In this document: one piece after another, positions 44,719-53,513 of the stretch
How the letters are laid out: every line of letters begins with the position of its first letter
Numbering within the stretch: position 1 is the first letter of the stretch
Assembly (NCBI RefSeq): GCF_030408715.1
Contig: NZ_CP047202.1
Coordinates: 558,001-622,000 of the forward strand
Direction of reading: 5' to 3'
DNA: 64,000 nt
Source of the DNA: Corynebacterium confusum
Lineage (GTDB): Bacteria; Actinomycetota; Actinomycetes; Mycobacteriales; Mycobacteriaceae
Notes under the pieces: generated by a model
What the model saw: the letters and a program-made list of their open reading frames with translations, nothing else
Database searches by the model: none
What the model was told of the DNA's origin: nothing
Position numbers and translations under genes: made by a program

Positions 44719-46272
44719 TTAGTTGACTCCTGAGACTAGTTCGAAGCGGACCCGGGCCCCGGGCGGGAGCTGGGCGGCAATATCAATATCTTCTTCCAAG
44801 ACGGTGGCGACGACGGGGTAGCCGCCGGTCACGGCGTGGTCCCGCAGGAAGACCACGGGCTTGCCGTTGGGCGGGATCTGCACGCTGCCGGCCACCATGC
44901 CCTCTGAGGGCAGCTCGCCGTCGACGACGCGTTCGATGGTGGCATCCCCAGCCAGACGCAGGCCGACACGGTTCGAATCCGAGGTGACGGTCCACTCGGT
45001 GTCCAGGAACTGCTGGACGTTCTCGCCGAACCAGTCGTCGCGCGGTCCCAGCGCGCAGCGCAGCACGCCGGTGGTGGTGCCGTTGTCATCGCGCACGCGC
45101 AGCGGGTTGGCCAGCTGGGCGTCCGTCATGGCGTTCGAGCGCGGCAGCACGCCGATGACCTCGCCGGCACGCACCGGGTCCGGGCCCAGCCCGGAGAGCA
45201 CGTCCGTGGCGGACGAGCCCAGCTCCGTGTCAGCGATGATGCCGCCGCGGATGGCGATGTAGGAGCGCATGCCGGTAATCGCCGGGCTAACGGTCAGGGT
45301 GGTGCCGGCGGTGACCAGGATGGGGCGGGCCAGCTGCAGCGGGTATTCGCCCACGCGCACCACGGCGGTTGCGCCGGTCACACAGATGACCGTGTCGGTC
45401 AGCGCCTTGAGCTTGATGCCGCCGATGTTTTCCAGCACCGTCGCATTGCGCGGGTTGCCCACCGCGATGTTGGCGGTGGCGGCCGCCGCGCGGTCCGCCG
45501 CGCCGGAGGGGGTAACGCCCAGGTCGCCGCGGCCCGGCCGGCCGAGGTCCTGGTACAGGGTCAGCAGGCCGGCGTCCTCGACCTCCATGCGGGGCAGGCG
45601 CGCCGGGGACTTCTTGGCCCCGTCGTGGTCGCGGGTCAGCTCGGGCAGCTCGCGCACCGCGTTGTAGCGCACCCGGTCGCCGGGCTGGACCAGCGCCGGC
45701 GGCTCCGCGTGGGACTCCCACATCGGGGTATTCGTGGTGCCGATGAGCTGCCAGCCGCCGGGGGAGACGCGCGGGTAGACCGCGGAGAAATCTCCCGCGA
45801 TGCCCACCGCGCCCGCCGGCACGGCCGTGCGCGGGTCGGGGCGCCGCGGCACGGCCTTGGCCAGGGCCGGGTCCTCCGGGGCGCAGTAGGTAAACCCGGG
45901 CGCGAAGCCGCCGAAGGCGGCGGTCCAGGTGGTGGAGGTGTGCCAGTCGATGAGGGCTTGCTCCGACATGCCGAGCAGCTCCGCGGCGTCGGCTAGGTCT
46001 TCGCCGTCGTAGCGCACGTCGATGTCCACGGTGCGCGGCTCGCGCCGGCCCGCCTTCGTGGGCTGGAACTCGGCCAGCTGCTCGGCGGCGAGCTCGGCCG
46101 CGCGCGGGGCATCGAAGGTGACCAGCAAGGTGGTGGCGGCGGCGATGCAGTCGACCTGGTGCGGCAGCGGGTGCGCGGACAGCTCCGCGTGCCAGCTCAT
46201 GACCTGGTCGAGCCCGTCCAAGTCGATGAGCATCGCGCGCGTGCCGACCGGGTGGATGGTGGGGTTAGACAT
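44719..46272 (-). CDS. pxpBC: KipI-KipA fusion (5-oxoprolinase subunits B and C; carboxyltransferase-type domains)
   Basis: A 517-residue fusion of two proteins that are separate in E. coli and B. subtilis. Residues 1-215 are KipI/PxpB-like: TSTTWTAAFGGFAPGFTYCA, then DFSAVYPRVSPGGWQLIGTT. From about 230 it is KipA/PxpC-like: LYQDLGRPGRGDLGVTPSGAA, ENIGGIKLKALTD, SYIAIRGGI and PPNGKPVVFLRDHAVTGGYP. With PxpA these proteins split 5-oxoproline to glutamate using ATP in E. coli. The same two domains form the carboxyltransferase of urea carboxylase. ATG 46272 overlaps the pxpA stop by 8 bases. Confidence 0.9.
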   Translation of the reverse strand: MSNPTIHPVGTRAMLIDLDGLDQVMSWHAELSAHPLPHQVDCIAAATTLLVTFDAPRAAELAAEQLAEFQPTKAGRREPRTVDIDVRYDGEDLADAAELLGMSEQALIDWHTSTTWTAAFGGFAPGFTYCAPEDPALAKAVPRRPDPRTAVPAGAVGIAGDFSAVYPRVSPGGWQLIGTTNTPMWESHAEPPALVQPGDRVRYNAVRELPELTRDHDGAKKSPARLPRMEVEDAGLLTLYQDLGRPGRGDLGVTPSGAADRAAAATANIAVGNPRNATVLENIGGIKLKALTDTVICVTGATAVVRVGEYPLQLARPILVTAGTTLTVSPAITGMRSYIAIRGGIIADTELGSSATDVLSGLGPDPVRAGEVIGVLPRSNAMTDAQLANPLRVRDDNGTTTGVLRCALGPRDDWFGENVQQFLDTEWTVTSDSNRVGLRLAGDATIERVVDGELPSEGMVAGSVQIPPNGKPVVFLRDHAVTGGYPVVATVLEEDIDIAAQLPPGARVRFELVSGVN

Positions 46273-47032
46273 CGAGGAAGCTCCGAATCTCCACGCCTTC
46301 CTTGCCCAGCAGGTCCACCACGCCCCGCAGCAGCTCGACGGCGCCGGGGGAGTCGCCGTGGGTGCACACGGACTGGGCATCGACGGCCAGCTCGGTGCCG
46401 TCGTAGGCGGTGATAGAGCCGGTGCGGGCTACTTGCAGGACGCGGTCGGCCACGGCCTGCGGGTCGTGCATGACCGCGTGGGACTCGCGCCGGGAGACCA
46501 GCGTGCCGTCGGCGTTGTAGTTGCGGTCGGCAAAGGCCTCGCGCACCACGGTCAGGCCCTGGTCTTCGGCCATGTCCACGGCCACGCCGCCGGGCAGCAG
46601 CATCAGCGGCAGGTCGCCGAAGGCGCGTACGCCGTCGATGATCGCCTGGGCCTGGGCCTGGTTGTGAACGATGGTGTTGTAGAGCGCACCGTGCGGCTTG
46701 ACGTAGCGCACCCGGGTGCCGGCCGCGCGCGCCAAGGCCTCCAGCGCGCCGATTTGGTAGGTAATCTCATCGGCCAGCTCCGCCGGGGCGTAGTCGATGA
46801 AGCGGCGGCCGAAACCGGCGGCATCGTTATAGCCCACGTGCGCGCCAATGACCACGTCGGCGCGGGCCGCAGCCTGGACCGTCTGCGCGATTGAGTGTGG
46901 GTCCCCGGCGTGGAAGCCGGTGGCCACGTTGGCGGAGGAGACCAGCTCCAGCATGGCTGCGTCATCGGCCACAGGGTTGCCGGCGGTCGTCTCACCCAAA
47001 TCTGCGTTGAGATCAATAACAAGCGAAGACAT
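46265..47032 (-). CDS. pxpA: LamB/YcsF family 5-oxoprolinase subunit A
   Basis: A 255-residue protein of the LamB/YcsF family. Signature segments are VIDLNADLGETTAGNPV, SSANVATGFHAGDPHSI (the usual Cys is Thr), GAHVGYNDAAGFGRR, VKPHGALYNTIVHNQ and VVREAFADRNYNADGTL. It supplies the ring-opening function of the ATP-dependent 5-oxoprolinase PxpABC. ATG 47032 has AGGGATGG upstream. First gene of pxpA-pxpBC-BC/BCCP; the promoter at 47073-47102 holds the same palindrome as the convergent YcsG-type unit. Confidence 0.9.
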   Translation of the reverse strand: MSSLVIDLNADLGETTAGNPVADDAAMLELVSSANVATGFHAGDPHSIAQTVQAAARADVVIGAHVGYNDAAGFGRRFIDYAPAELADEITYQIGALEALARAAGTRVRYVKPHGALYNTIVHNQAQAQAIIDGVRAFGDLPLMLLPGGVAVDMAEDQGLTVVREAFADRNYNADGTLVSRRESHAVMHDPQAVADRVLQVARTGSITAYDGTELAVDAQSVCTHGDSPGAVELLRGVVDLLGKEGVEIRSFLDV

Positions 47033-47048
47033 CAACACCATCCCTAAA

Positions 47049-47102
47049 ATTGTTGAACAATCTGATGGATCCAGTGTAGCGCGCGTCACGTCCATTTGTG
47101 AA
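47049..47102 (-). promoter_or_regulatory. pxpA promoter and GntR-type operator
   Basis: On the minus strand TTCACA (47102-47097) and TACACT (47078-47073) are 18 bases apart. ATTGTT-C-AACAAT (47061-47049), a perfect 13-base palindrome, lies just downstream of the expected start point. It matches the 39935-39945 palindrome. Confidence 0.7.
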
Positions 47103-47194
47103 TGGGGTTACGTTTGGCGGATTCCCCGGCTACCCCCACAGCCGCGGCGGGCTAAGATCGGAAAGATTTTGTTCTTAGAGGAAGGGTCTGTGCA

Positions 47195-48241
47195 ATGGGT
47201 TTCGGGAAAGCGCTTCTGGGCATCGGCGGGGTGGCCATCGCCGCGGTCGCCGGAGTGGCCATCATGGGCGGCGGGGAGGAACAGACCACCGTCAACCGCG
47301 TCATCGACGGCGACACCATCGACGTGCGCACCGCCGACGGCGACAAGCGCGTGCGCCTGCTCAACATCGACACCCCGGAGCTCGCTCGCGGCGGCCACCC
47401 CGCCGACTGCTTGGCTGAGGACGCCCGGGATTTCCTGGCCGATCTCCTGCCCGCCGGCACCGCCGTGCGCCTGGAATACGACGTCGAGCGCCAGGATAAA
47501 TACGGCCGTGAGCTGGCCGGCGTCTTTCTGGACGACGAGCTGGTCAACGCGCGCATTGCGGAGGAAGGCTTGGCCGCGGCCATGGTGGTCGGTGAGAACC
47601 GGAAGTTCTACCCGCCCGTCCAGGAGGCTGTCGATGCCGCCCAGCAGGACCGCCGCGGCATCTTTGACGTGGACCCCGAGTGCTTCGCCGTCGACGGTGG
47701 CCCCGCGGCCACCGCGCTGAGCTCGTCTCCGACCACGACCTATGGTTCCGGCGACGAGGTGGCTGCCATCGACAAGCTGCTGGCCGGCACCGCCGCCCGC
47801 CGCGCCGATCTCGACGCCATCGAGGGCGGCGCCCGCAACGCCTTCTACGGCACCTACCTGGTCGATCGCCTCAACACCATACTGGCCGAACGCCGCGCCG
47901 AACTCGACGAGGCCGAGGAGCGCCTCCATGACGAGCGCGCCGACGCGGTCGAGGAAGCCGAGCGCGACAGAAAACGGCAGGAAGAAGCCAACCGCCCAAC
48001 CGGCGAGCCCGCCCGCCCCAACACCGCCGACAGCGCCGATCACCCCGCACCGGTCAACCCCGCCCCGGCTAACGATGCCCCCGCCGCGCCAGCTCCCGCC
48101 GCGCCAGCTCCTGCCGCACCCGCGCCGGATACCTACACCGGCTGCCGCGCCTACGGCGGAAACTACGCGCTGACCTCCGTGGACAACCAGGGACGGCCGT
48201 ACGCCAAGATTGATTGCTCGACCAAGGCACAGATTGGCTAG
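47195..48241 (+). CDS. Membrane-anchored thermonuclease with coiled coil and Pro/Ala linker
   Basis: A 348-residue protein. It has a signal-anchor helix (ALLGIGGVAIAAVAGVAIM), then an SNase domain (35-160: VNRVIDGDTIDVRTADG, RVRLLNIDTPEL, DKYGRELAGVFLD) with the catalytic Arg/Glu residues present. A coiled-coil stretch (about 235-270, ERRAELDEAEERLHDERAD) follows, then a Pro/Ala linker and a C-terminal two-Cys mini-domain (GCRAYGGNYALTSVD...KIDC). It probably degrades extracellular or envelope-side nucleic acid. ATG 47195 has GAGGAAGGG upstream. It stands alone between two other units. Confidence 0.85.
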   Translation: MGFGKALLGIGGVAIAAVAGVAIMGGGEEQTTVNRVIDGDTIDVRTADGDKRVRLLNIDTPELARGGHPADCLAEDARDFLADLLPAGTAVRLEYDVERQDKYGRELAGVFLDDELVNARIAEEGLAAAMVVGENRKFYPPVQEAVDAAQQDRRGIFDVDPECFAVDGGPAATALSSSPTTTYGSGDEVAAIDKLLAGTAARRADLDAIEGGARNAFYGTYLVDRLNTILAERRAELDEAEERLHDERADAVEEAERDRKRQEEANRPTGEPARPNTADSADHPAPVNPAPANDAPAAPAPAAPAPAAPAPDTYTGCRAYGGNYALTSVDNQGRPYAKIDCSTKAQIG

Positions 48242-48247
48242 GGGCTT

Positions 48248-49552
48248 TTAGGCAAAGAGTCCGGCGACCTGGGTGATGCACAGGTAGACGAACGCGACGG
48301 AGATGACCGCCATGAGGGTGTTGACAATCCAGCCGTTGCGCCAGCGCTTCGGCGTGAGCTTCGTGTTGAGTAGCACCAGGAGGGTCAGCCCCAAAAACGG
48401 CATGAACAACGCGCCGAGGACCCCGTAGGTGATGATGAGCCCGGTGGGCTTGCCCAGCAGCAGGAGCAACATCGGCGGGAAGGTCAGCCAGACCAAGTAG
48501 GCGCGGTAGTACTTGCCGCCGGTCTTGGTGGACGGGTCGTCCTGCGGCAGCTTCTTGAGGTGGCCGATATAGTCGGCGAACATCAGGGACACCCCGTTCC
48601 ATACGCCTAGGCAGGAGGAGAAGGCGGCGGCGAAGAAGCCGACGATGAACCCTTTGGACAGGACGGTCCCGTAGCGTGCCTCCAGCACGTCGGCCATGTC
48701 GACCAGACCCTCATCATTGTCGGAGACCGCCACGTTGGCGCTGTAGAGGAGCTCGGCGCCCAGCACCAGCATGGCCAGCACGAAAATGCCGGTGACGAGG
48801 TAGGCCACCGAGTTGTCTAGGCGCATGACCTTCATCCACTTCGGGGTGTACCACTTCTTCTCTCGCAGCCAGTAGCCGTAGGCGGCCAGGGTGATGGTGC
48901 CGCCCACGCCGCCGGCGATGGAGAGCACGTAGACGAAAGACCCGTCTGGGACGGTGGGGACCAGCCCGGCGATGATCCCGGGCAGGTTGGGCGCGGTAAT
49001 CGCGGCGACGCCGACGACGGTGACGAACATGATGCCCACCAGCACCGCGGAGATCCTCTCAAAGAGCTGGTAGCGGCCCAGCCACGTCAGTGCGAAACAG
49101 ACCAGCCCGGTGCCGATGGCCCACATGTTCAGGCTCGTGCCCGGGAAGAGGGCGGACAACGCCAAGCCGGTACCCGACATCGCCGCGGCCCCGTAGACCA
49201 GCCCCCAGATCACGATGTACGGCGCGAAGTACCAGGCTGTCCACGGCCCCAGCTCCCGCCAGCCGTGGAAGATAGTATTCCCCGTGGCCAGGCTGTAGCG
49301 GCCCACGCCCTCCACGAGCACGATCTTCATGAACGTGCCCAGAATGACCGCCCATAGCAGCGCAAAGCCGTAGCGTTGGCCCGCAATCATCGTGGCCACC
49401 ATGTCCGCCGCGCCCACGCCAGTGGCCGCCGCCACCAGGCCAGGCCCCACCAGGGTCCAGCGAACCTTCTGTTGTCCCTCATCAGCGGCGGCACCAGCAA
49501 CCGGCGAGCTACCGGACGCACCAACCGGACGAGCAGCAGGGTCAGATTTCAT
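48248..49552 (-). CDS. Nramp-superfamily divalent metal-type transporter
   Basis: A 434-residue protein with 11 helices after a 37-residue cytosolic tail. It has the Nramp fold: VGPGLVAAATGVGAADMVAT in TM1 and IAGGVGGTITLAAYGYWLREK in TM6. The DPGN and MPH motifs that coordinate Mn/Fe in MntH are both absent, so metal import of the usual kind is not assured. ATG 49552 has AAGGAG six bases upstream. It is convergent with the thermonuclease gene with a 6-base gap, and has its own promoter region. Confidence 0.82.
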   Translation of the reverse strand: MKSDPAARPVGASGSSPVAGAAADEGQQKVRWTLVGPGLVAAATGVGAADMVATMIAGQRYGFALLWAVILGTFMKIVLVEGVGRYSLATGNTIFHGWRELGPWTAWYFAPYIVIWGLVYGAAAMSGTGLALSALFPGTSLNMWAIGTGLVCFALTWLGRYQLFERISAVLVGIMFVTVVGVAAITAPNLPGIIAGLVPTVPDGSFVYVLSIAGGVGGTITLAAYGYWLREKKWYTPKWMKVMRLDNSVAYLVTGIFVLAMLVLGAELLYSANVAVSDNDEGLVDMADVLEARYGTVLSKGFIVGFFAAAFSSCLGVWNGVSLMFADYIGHLKKLPQDDPSTKTGGKYYRAYLVWLTFPPMLLLLLGKPTGLIITYGVLGALFMPFLGLTLLVLLNTKLTPKRWRNGWIVNTLMAVISVAFVYLCITQVAGLFA

Positions 49553-49681
49553 GACGCACTCCTTCACAGGCGACACTAGGAGGAACAGTGATGGAAGTCA
49601 CTGTACCCCGATGTGCGGTGCGTCACGTGGTTTTGGAAGAAAGTTGTCGCCTTCCTCCGATCCGAGCGTTGCCCGGCTGTT

Positions 49682-52600
49682 CTAGGCCACGGTGCGGCCT
49701 TCGACGAAGAGCTTTTCCGGCATGGGCCGCTCCAGAGCCCACTCGAATTTGATAGGCTTTTCGCCCTGGTGGGAGACGTAATCGACCTTGCCTAGGAAGG
49801 TATAGGCCGAGGCCGTGCCCACCTCGTTGCTGCTGAGGTAGCGGGTCGCCATGGCGATGGAACCGCCAAGCTCCTGATGGTGAATATAACGCTGCCCGGT
49901 CTTGCTCTTGACCGTGGTGCTGTTCTGGGATTCCCAGCGCATGAGCTCCGGGGAGACCGGATAGTCATGGTAATCGGTCGAGGCGCTGATATCTTCGCGT
50001 TTCTTTAAGGTCACCAGGAACAGGTCCGTGTTCTGGTTGGGGAAGTAGCGCACGCCCTCGCGCGGGAGGCTGACCATCTTGGGTAGTGGGCGCTCTTCCA
50101 TGGCGGCGATGAGCTCGGACAACGAATACTCGGCGTGGCTTTTGAGCAGCGAGATGCCCGTTGGCCGCGGGATGACGCGGGCGGAGCTGATGGCGTATTC
50201 CATGATTTGTCCCAGCTCGGTGCGCACGGCGGGGTAGTTTCGCAGCAGGCGGAGCGCCGCGGCGAAGTCTTCGGGCGGCGTGACGTTCGCCTGCCCACCC
50301 CAGAACGACAAGACCAGCATGCGTGCATACGCGCGGTCGTCGCCTACCAGGTTCTCCGGGTCGGGGCCGTCCGGATCCAGCAAGCGCAGGTAGGCGTTCG
50401 CGCGATCCTGATCGTTGATGTGCAGCATGGTACGCAGGCGCTTGAGCAAGAAGGTCTCGGTTTCATCGCCGTCGCCTGGCAGGAGATTGGTCTCCCGGAG
50501 GAACCTGGTCCACGAGTACTGGTTGGGGCGGGTCTTATAAATGTCGCTGATATCGATGCCGGACTCGGCCAGGAACTGCGACAAATCGGTCGTCCGGATC
50601 TCCGCGACCAAAGACTTAATCTTCTTCAGCGAGCTACTGGCTGCCTTCTTGATGCTCCGCAGGATCTGCTCTTGGCTCACCCGGTCGAGGCTGACATTGG
50701 AGCCGGCCGGCATGGAATAGAAGCCCTTTTCAACTTCCTTGACCAGGTTCTGTCCGCGTTTCTTGGTCAGCGCCTGGTAGCGCTCCGTGAAGTCGAAGTT
50801 TTGGTGCTGCTGCCCCATGAAGTCGAGGATCAGGCAGGAATCCTTGCCCTCGGACAGGCGTAGGCCGCGTCCCAGCTGCTGGATGAAGACCACCGGGGAC
50901 TGCGTGGGGCGCAGCAGCAACAGCGTGTTGACCTGGGGGATGTCCACGCCTTCGTTGAAGAGGTCGACGGCGAAAATCACCTTGATGTCCCCGTCCTGGA
51001 GCTGGCGGATAATCGCTTCGCGTTGGTTCGTCGGGGTGTTGCCGTCGATGGACTTGGCTGGGATTCCGAACTCGGTGAACTGCTGGGCCATGAACTGAGC
51101 GTGGGTGACGGACACGCAAAAGCCCAGCGCCTTGAGCTCGGACATGTCGAGGACGCGTTTTTCGATCTCTTGGATGATAAACCGCGTGCGCTTCTGCCCG
51201 GCCTTGACGTAGAGCTCGCTGAGCTCGTTCATGTCGTATGCGTTGGTCCGGCGGTTCCAGGTCACCCCGGTCAGATCCGTGCCGTCGGCGATGCCGTAGT
51301 AATGCATGGGCGTCAGTCGTTGCATGCGCAGGGCGTCCCAGAGGCGCAGCTCGTAGGCGACGCGGTAATCGAAGAACTTCTGCACATTCTCGCCATCCGC
51401 GCGCTCCGGCGTGGCGGTAAGCCCCAACAGCTCTTGCGGGGCGAAGTGGTCCAAGATGCGGCGGTAGCTTTTCGCCTCGGCGTGGTGGAACTCGTCAATG
51501 ACCACGACGTCGAAGTGATCGGGGGCCAGTTGATCAAGGATGGCAGGCTTGAGCGATTGGACGCTGGCGAAGACGTGGTCCCACTGGCCGGGCCGTTGGC
51601 CATCGACCAAGAGCTCGCCGAAGGTGGCATCGGAGAGCACCTCGCGGTACGTGCGCTGGGCCTGGAGGAGAAGCCTCTTCTGGTGCGCCACGAACAGCAG
51701 TCGCGGCCGGCGGCCGAATTTTTCGCATAGGTTGCGGTAGTCCAGGGCAGCCACGACGGTCTTGCCGGTACCCGTCGCCGCCACCAGCAGGTTGCGGTGC
51801 CGGTCGTGTTCGGTGCGCTCGGATTCCAACGCCTCGAGCATGGGCCGCTGAGAGCTCAATGGCTCGACCCGTAGGCCGGAGATCTCCAGGGACTCGTTCT
51901 TGCGCTCGCCGCCGCGGGCAAGGAGTAGGGCCTTATCGAGCTTGTCGAAGTCGCGCTCGGGCTGGAAATCCACGAAGTGGGGGTCGTGCCAGTAGGTATC
52001 GAAAGTCTTGATGAACTTGTCGATGACCCCCGGTGTGGTCTTGCTAGAACCGCGCACGTTCCATTCCCATCCGTCTACCAGAGCGGACCGGGAGAGGTTG
52101 GAGCTGCCGATGAAGGCGGTATCGAAGCCCGAATTGCGCTTAAACAGCCAGGCCTTGGCGTGCAGGCGAGTGCTCTTGTGCTCGTAGCACACGCGCACCT
52201 GTGCGCCGTAGCGCTCCACCAGGGTCTTGACCGCCAGGGCGTCGGTCGCGCCACAGTACGTAGAGGTCAACACCCGCAGCGGGATGCCCTTATCGCGGAG
52301 GTACTCGAACTGCTCCGTAAGCGCGGAGACACCGGTGTTCTTCACGAAAGCGCACAGGAGGTGTACCTCGTCGGCGGTCTTGATCTCGCGGTCGAGTTCG
52401 GTCCAGAGATTGGATTCCTCGGGCGCGTTGGTAAAAAGGGCGCTCGAATGGAAAGGGATCTCCGGCATCTGGGGCGGGCTGGCGAGCGTGGTGTCGAAGA
52501 TGGCGTACAGCAGCTCTTCGCTATCGATGGCCTCCTCGGCGCCCAGGGCCGAGGTCAGCCGGTTGACTAAAGCCAAGCGGTCGGCCGGCTTGGTCAGCTC

Positions 52601-52810
52601 GCGGAGCTTTTGCTCGAGGATGCTGGCGATGCCCTGGGAGACCGCCGCCTGATAGCGGCGGGAGACCTCCTCGCTCGCGCCGTCGGCAATCTGGAAGCCG
52701 GCGGTAGGGTAGGCGGCCTCTTTCTGGCGCAGCTCGTCGCGCACCCGGGCGGAGAGGGGAGTCTCGTAGTAGCCGAAGGGCAGCGTGGAGTCGTCGGGGT
52801 GGTTGCTCAC
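49682..52810 (-). CDS. PLD nuclease-SF2 helicase-DUF3427 protein
   Basis: A 1042-residue protein in three parts. Residues 115-290 are a phospholipase D-like nuclease (TRLHAKAWLF with His217 and Lys219, then FIGSSNLSRSALVDG). Residues 310-720 are a superfamily-2 helicase (AATGTGKT at 344-351, VIDEFHHAEAK, GLTATPERADG, IFAVDLFNEGVDIP, QQLGRGLRLSEGK). The C-terminal third is a DUF3427 region. This domain set is widespread and patchy in bacteria, consistent with DNA repair or phage defence, but no role is proven. The start is GTG 52810, overlapping the Nudix stop codon, so the two are coupled. Confidence 0.9.
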   Translation of the reverse strand: MSNHPDDSTLPFGYYETPLSARVRDELRQKEAAYPTAGFQIADGASEEVSRRYQAAVSQGIASILEQKLRELTKPADRLALVNRLTSALGAEEAIDSEELLYAIFDTTLASPPQMPEIPFHSSALFTNAPEESNLWTELDREIKTADEVHLLCAFVKNTGVSALTEQFEYLRDKGIPLRVLTSTYCGATDALAVKTLVERYGAQVRVCYEHKSTRLHAKAWLFKRNSGFDTAFIGSSNLSRSALVDGWEWNVRGSSKTTPGVIDKFIKTFDTYWHDPHFVDFQPERDFDKLDKALLLARGGERKNESLEISGLRVEPLSSQRPMLEALESERTEHDRHRNLLVAATGTGKTVVAALDYRNLCEKFGRRPRLLFVAHQKRLLLQAQRTYREVLSDATFGELLVDGQRPGQWDHVFASVQSLKPAILDQLAPDHFDVVVIDEFHHAEAKSYRRILDHFAPQELLGLTATPERADGENVQKFFDYRVAYELRLWDALRMQRLTPMHYYGIADGTDLTGVTWNRRTNAYDMNELSELYVKAGQKRTRFIIQEIEKRVLDMSELKALGFCVSVTHAQFMAQQFTEFGIPAKSIDGNTPTNQREAIIRQLQDGDIKVIFAVDLFNEGVDIPQVNTLLLLRPTQSPVVFIQQLGRGLRLSEGKDSCLILDFMGQQHQNFDFTERYQALTKKRGQNLVKEVEKGFYSMPAGSNVSLDRVSQEQILRSIKKAASSSLKKIKSLVAEIRTTDLSQFLAESGIDISDIYKTRPNQYSWTRFLRETNLLPGDGDETETFLLKRLRTMLHINDQDRANAYLRLLDPDGPDPENLVGDDRAYARMLVLSFWGGQANVTPPEDFAAALRLLRNYPAVRTELGQIMEYAISSARVIPRPTGISLLKSHAEYSLSELIAAMEERPLPKMVSLPREGVRYFPNQNTDLFLVTLKKREDISASTDYHDYPVSPELMRWESQNSTTVKSKTGQRYIHHQELGGSIAMATRYLSSNEVGTASAYTFLGKVDYVSHQGEKPIKFEWALERPMPEKLFVEGRTVA

Positions 52811-53199
52811 AGGGCGTCCACCACCAGCTTAAGCGCCGGGACGTCGGCCGGCGCCCAGGGTAGCTCGGTAACCTCGGCGGCGGTGACCCAGCGGGCCTCG
52901 TCGTGATCGCTCAGCTGCGGGGTGCCCGCGGAGATCGTGCACCAGAACGTGGTCAGCTCGATGGTGGCGAAGTCATAATCGTGCGTTGTGGTGGTCACTT
53001 GCGAGCCCACCTCGGCGGTGACGGACAGCTCCTCGCGGATTTCGCGCGCGAGCGCTTCCTCCGGGGACTCGCCGGCCTCGATCTTGCCGCCCGGGAACTC
53101 CCAGTAGCCGGCAAGCGACTTGCCGGGGGCTTTGCGACACGCCAAGATCTTGTCCTCGGCGCGGAAGACCGCGCCCACAACTCGTATGACAACGCTCAT
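52807..53199 (-). CDS. MutT-like Nudix hydrolase
   Basis: A 130-residue Nudix hydrolase with an intact Nudix box (GGKIEAGESPEEALAREIRE, then ELSV). The early ILACRKAPGKSLAGYWEFPG matches MutT/8-oxo-dGTPase-type proteins, which remove oxidised nucleotides. The start is ATG 53199; CATAAT lies 6 bases upstream, so a leaderless mRNA is possible. The gene precedes the PLD-helicase and overlaps it (GTGA), suggesting a DNA-integrity operon. Confidence 0.9.
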   Translation of the reverse strand: MSVVIRVVGAVFRAEDKILACRKAPGKSLAGYWEFPGGKIEAGESPEEALAREIREELSVTAEVGSQVTTTTHDYDFATIELTTFWCTISAGTPQLSDHDEARWVTAAEVTELPWAPADVPALKLVVDAL

Positions 53200-53513
53200 T
53201 CTTTCATTATGAACATCTGCCGGACACTCGGATGGACAAATGCTAAACCCGCTGGACAGCCGCGGATCTTTGCCACCCCCGACCGTCCTGTTCTCTGAGT
53301 GCAGTGACAGAGGCAACGCCGGGGGGGGGCTAGCTGTGTTCCAAAATCCAAGCAAAAGCACCCAAAAACAATCGGACATCTGTTATTTTCACGCGAGATG
53401 CCTAGTGGTTGCTAATGCTGATGCCGTGTTTGCTGGTGCGGAGTAGGCTTGCTGGTGAGCACATTCAGAAGTTTACGTTGGATTTCAACGTGCTGGACTT
53501 AAGGAGAAAACCA
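53200..53513. other. 314-base gap before butA
   Basis: No gene was found. It holds a run of nine G at 53321-53329, a 9-base direct repeat TTGCTGGTG (53430-53438 and 53449-53457), and the butA ribosome binding site AAGGAG at 53501-53506. Confidence 0.5.

Noticed and set aside
48060..48130. Pro/Ala codon repeat considered as a DNA repeat element
   Set aside because: It is the in-frame Pro/Ala linker of the thermonuclease protein.
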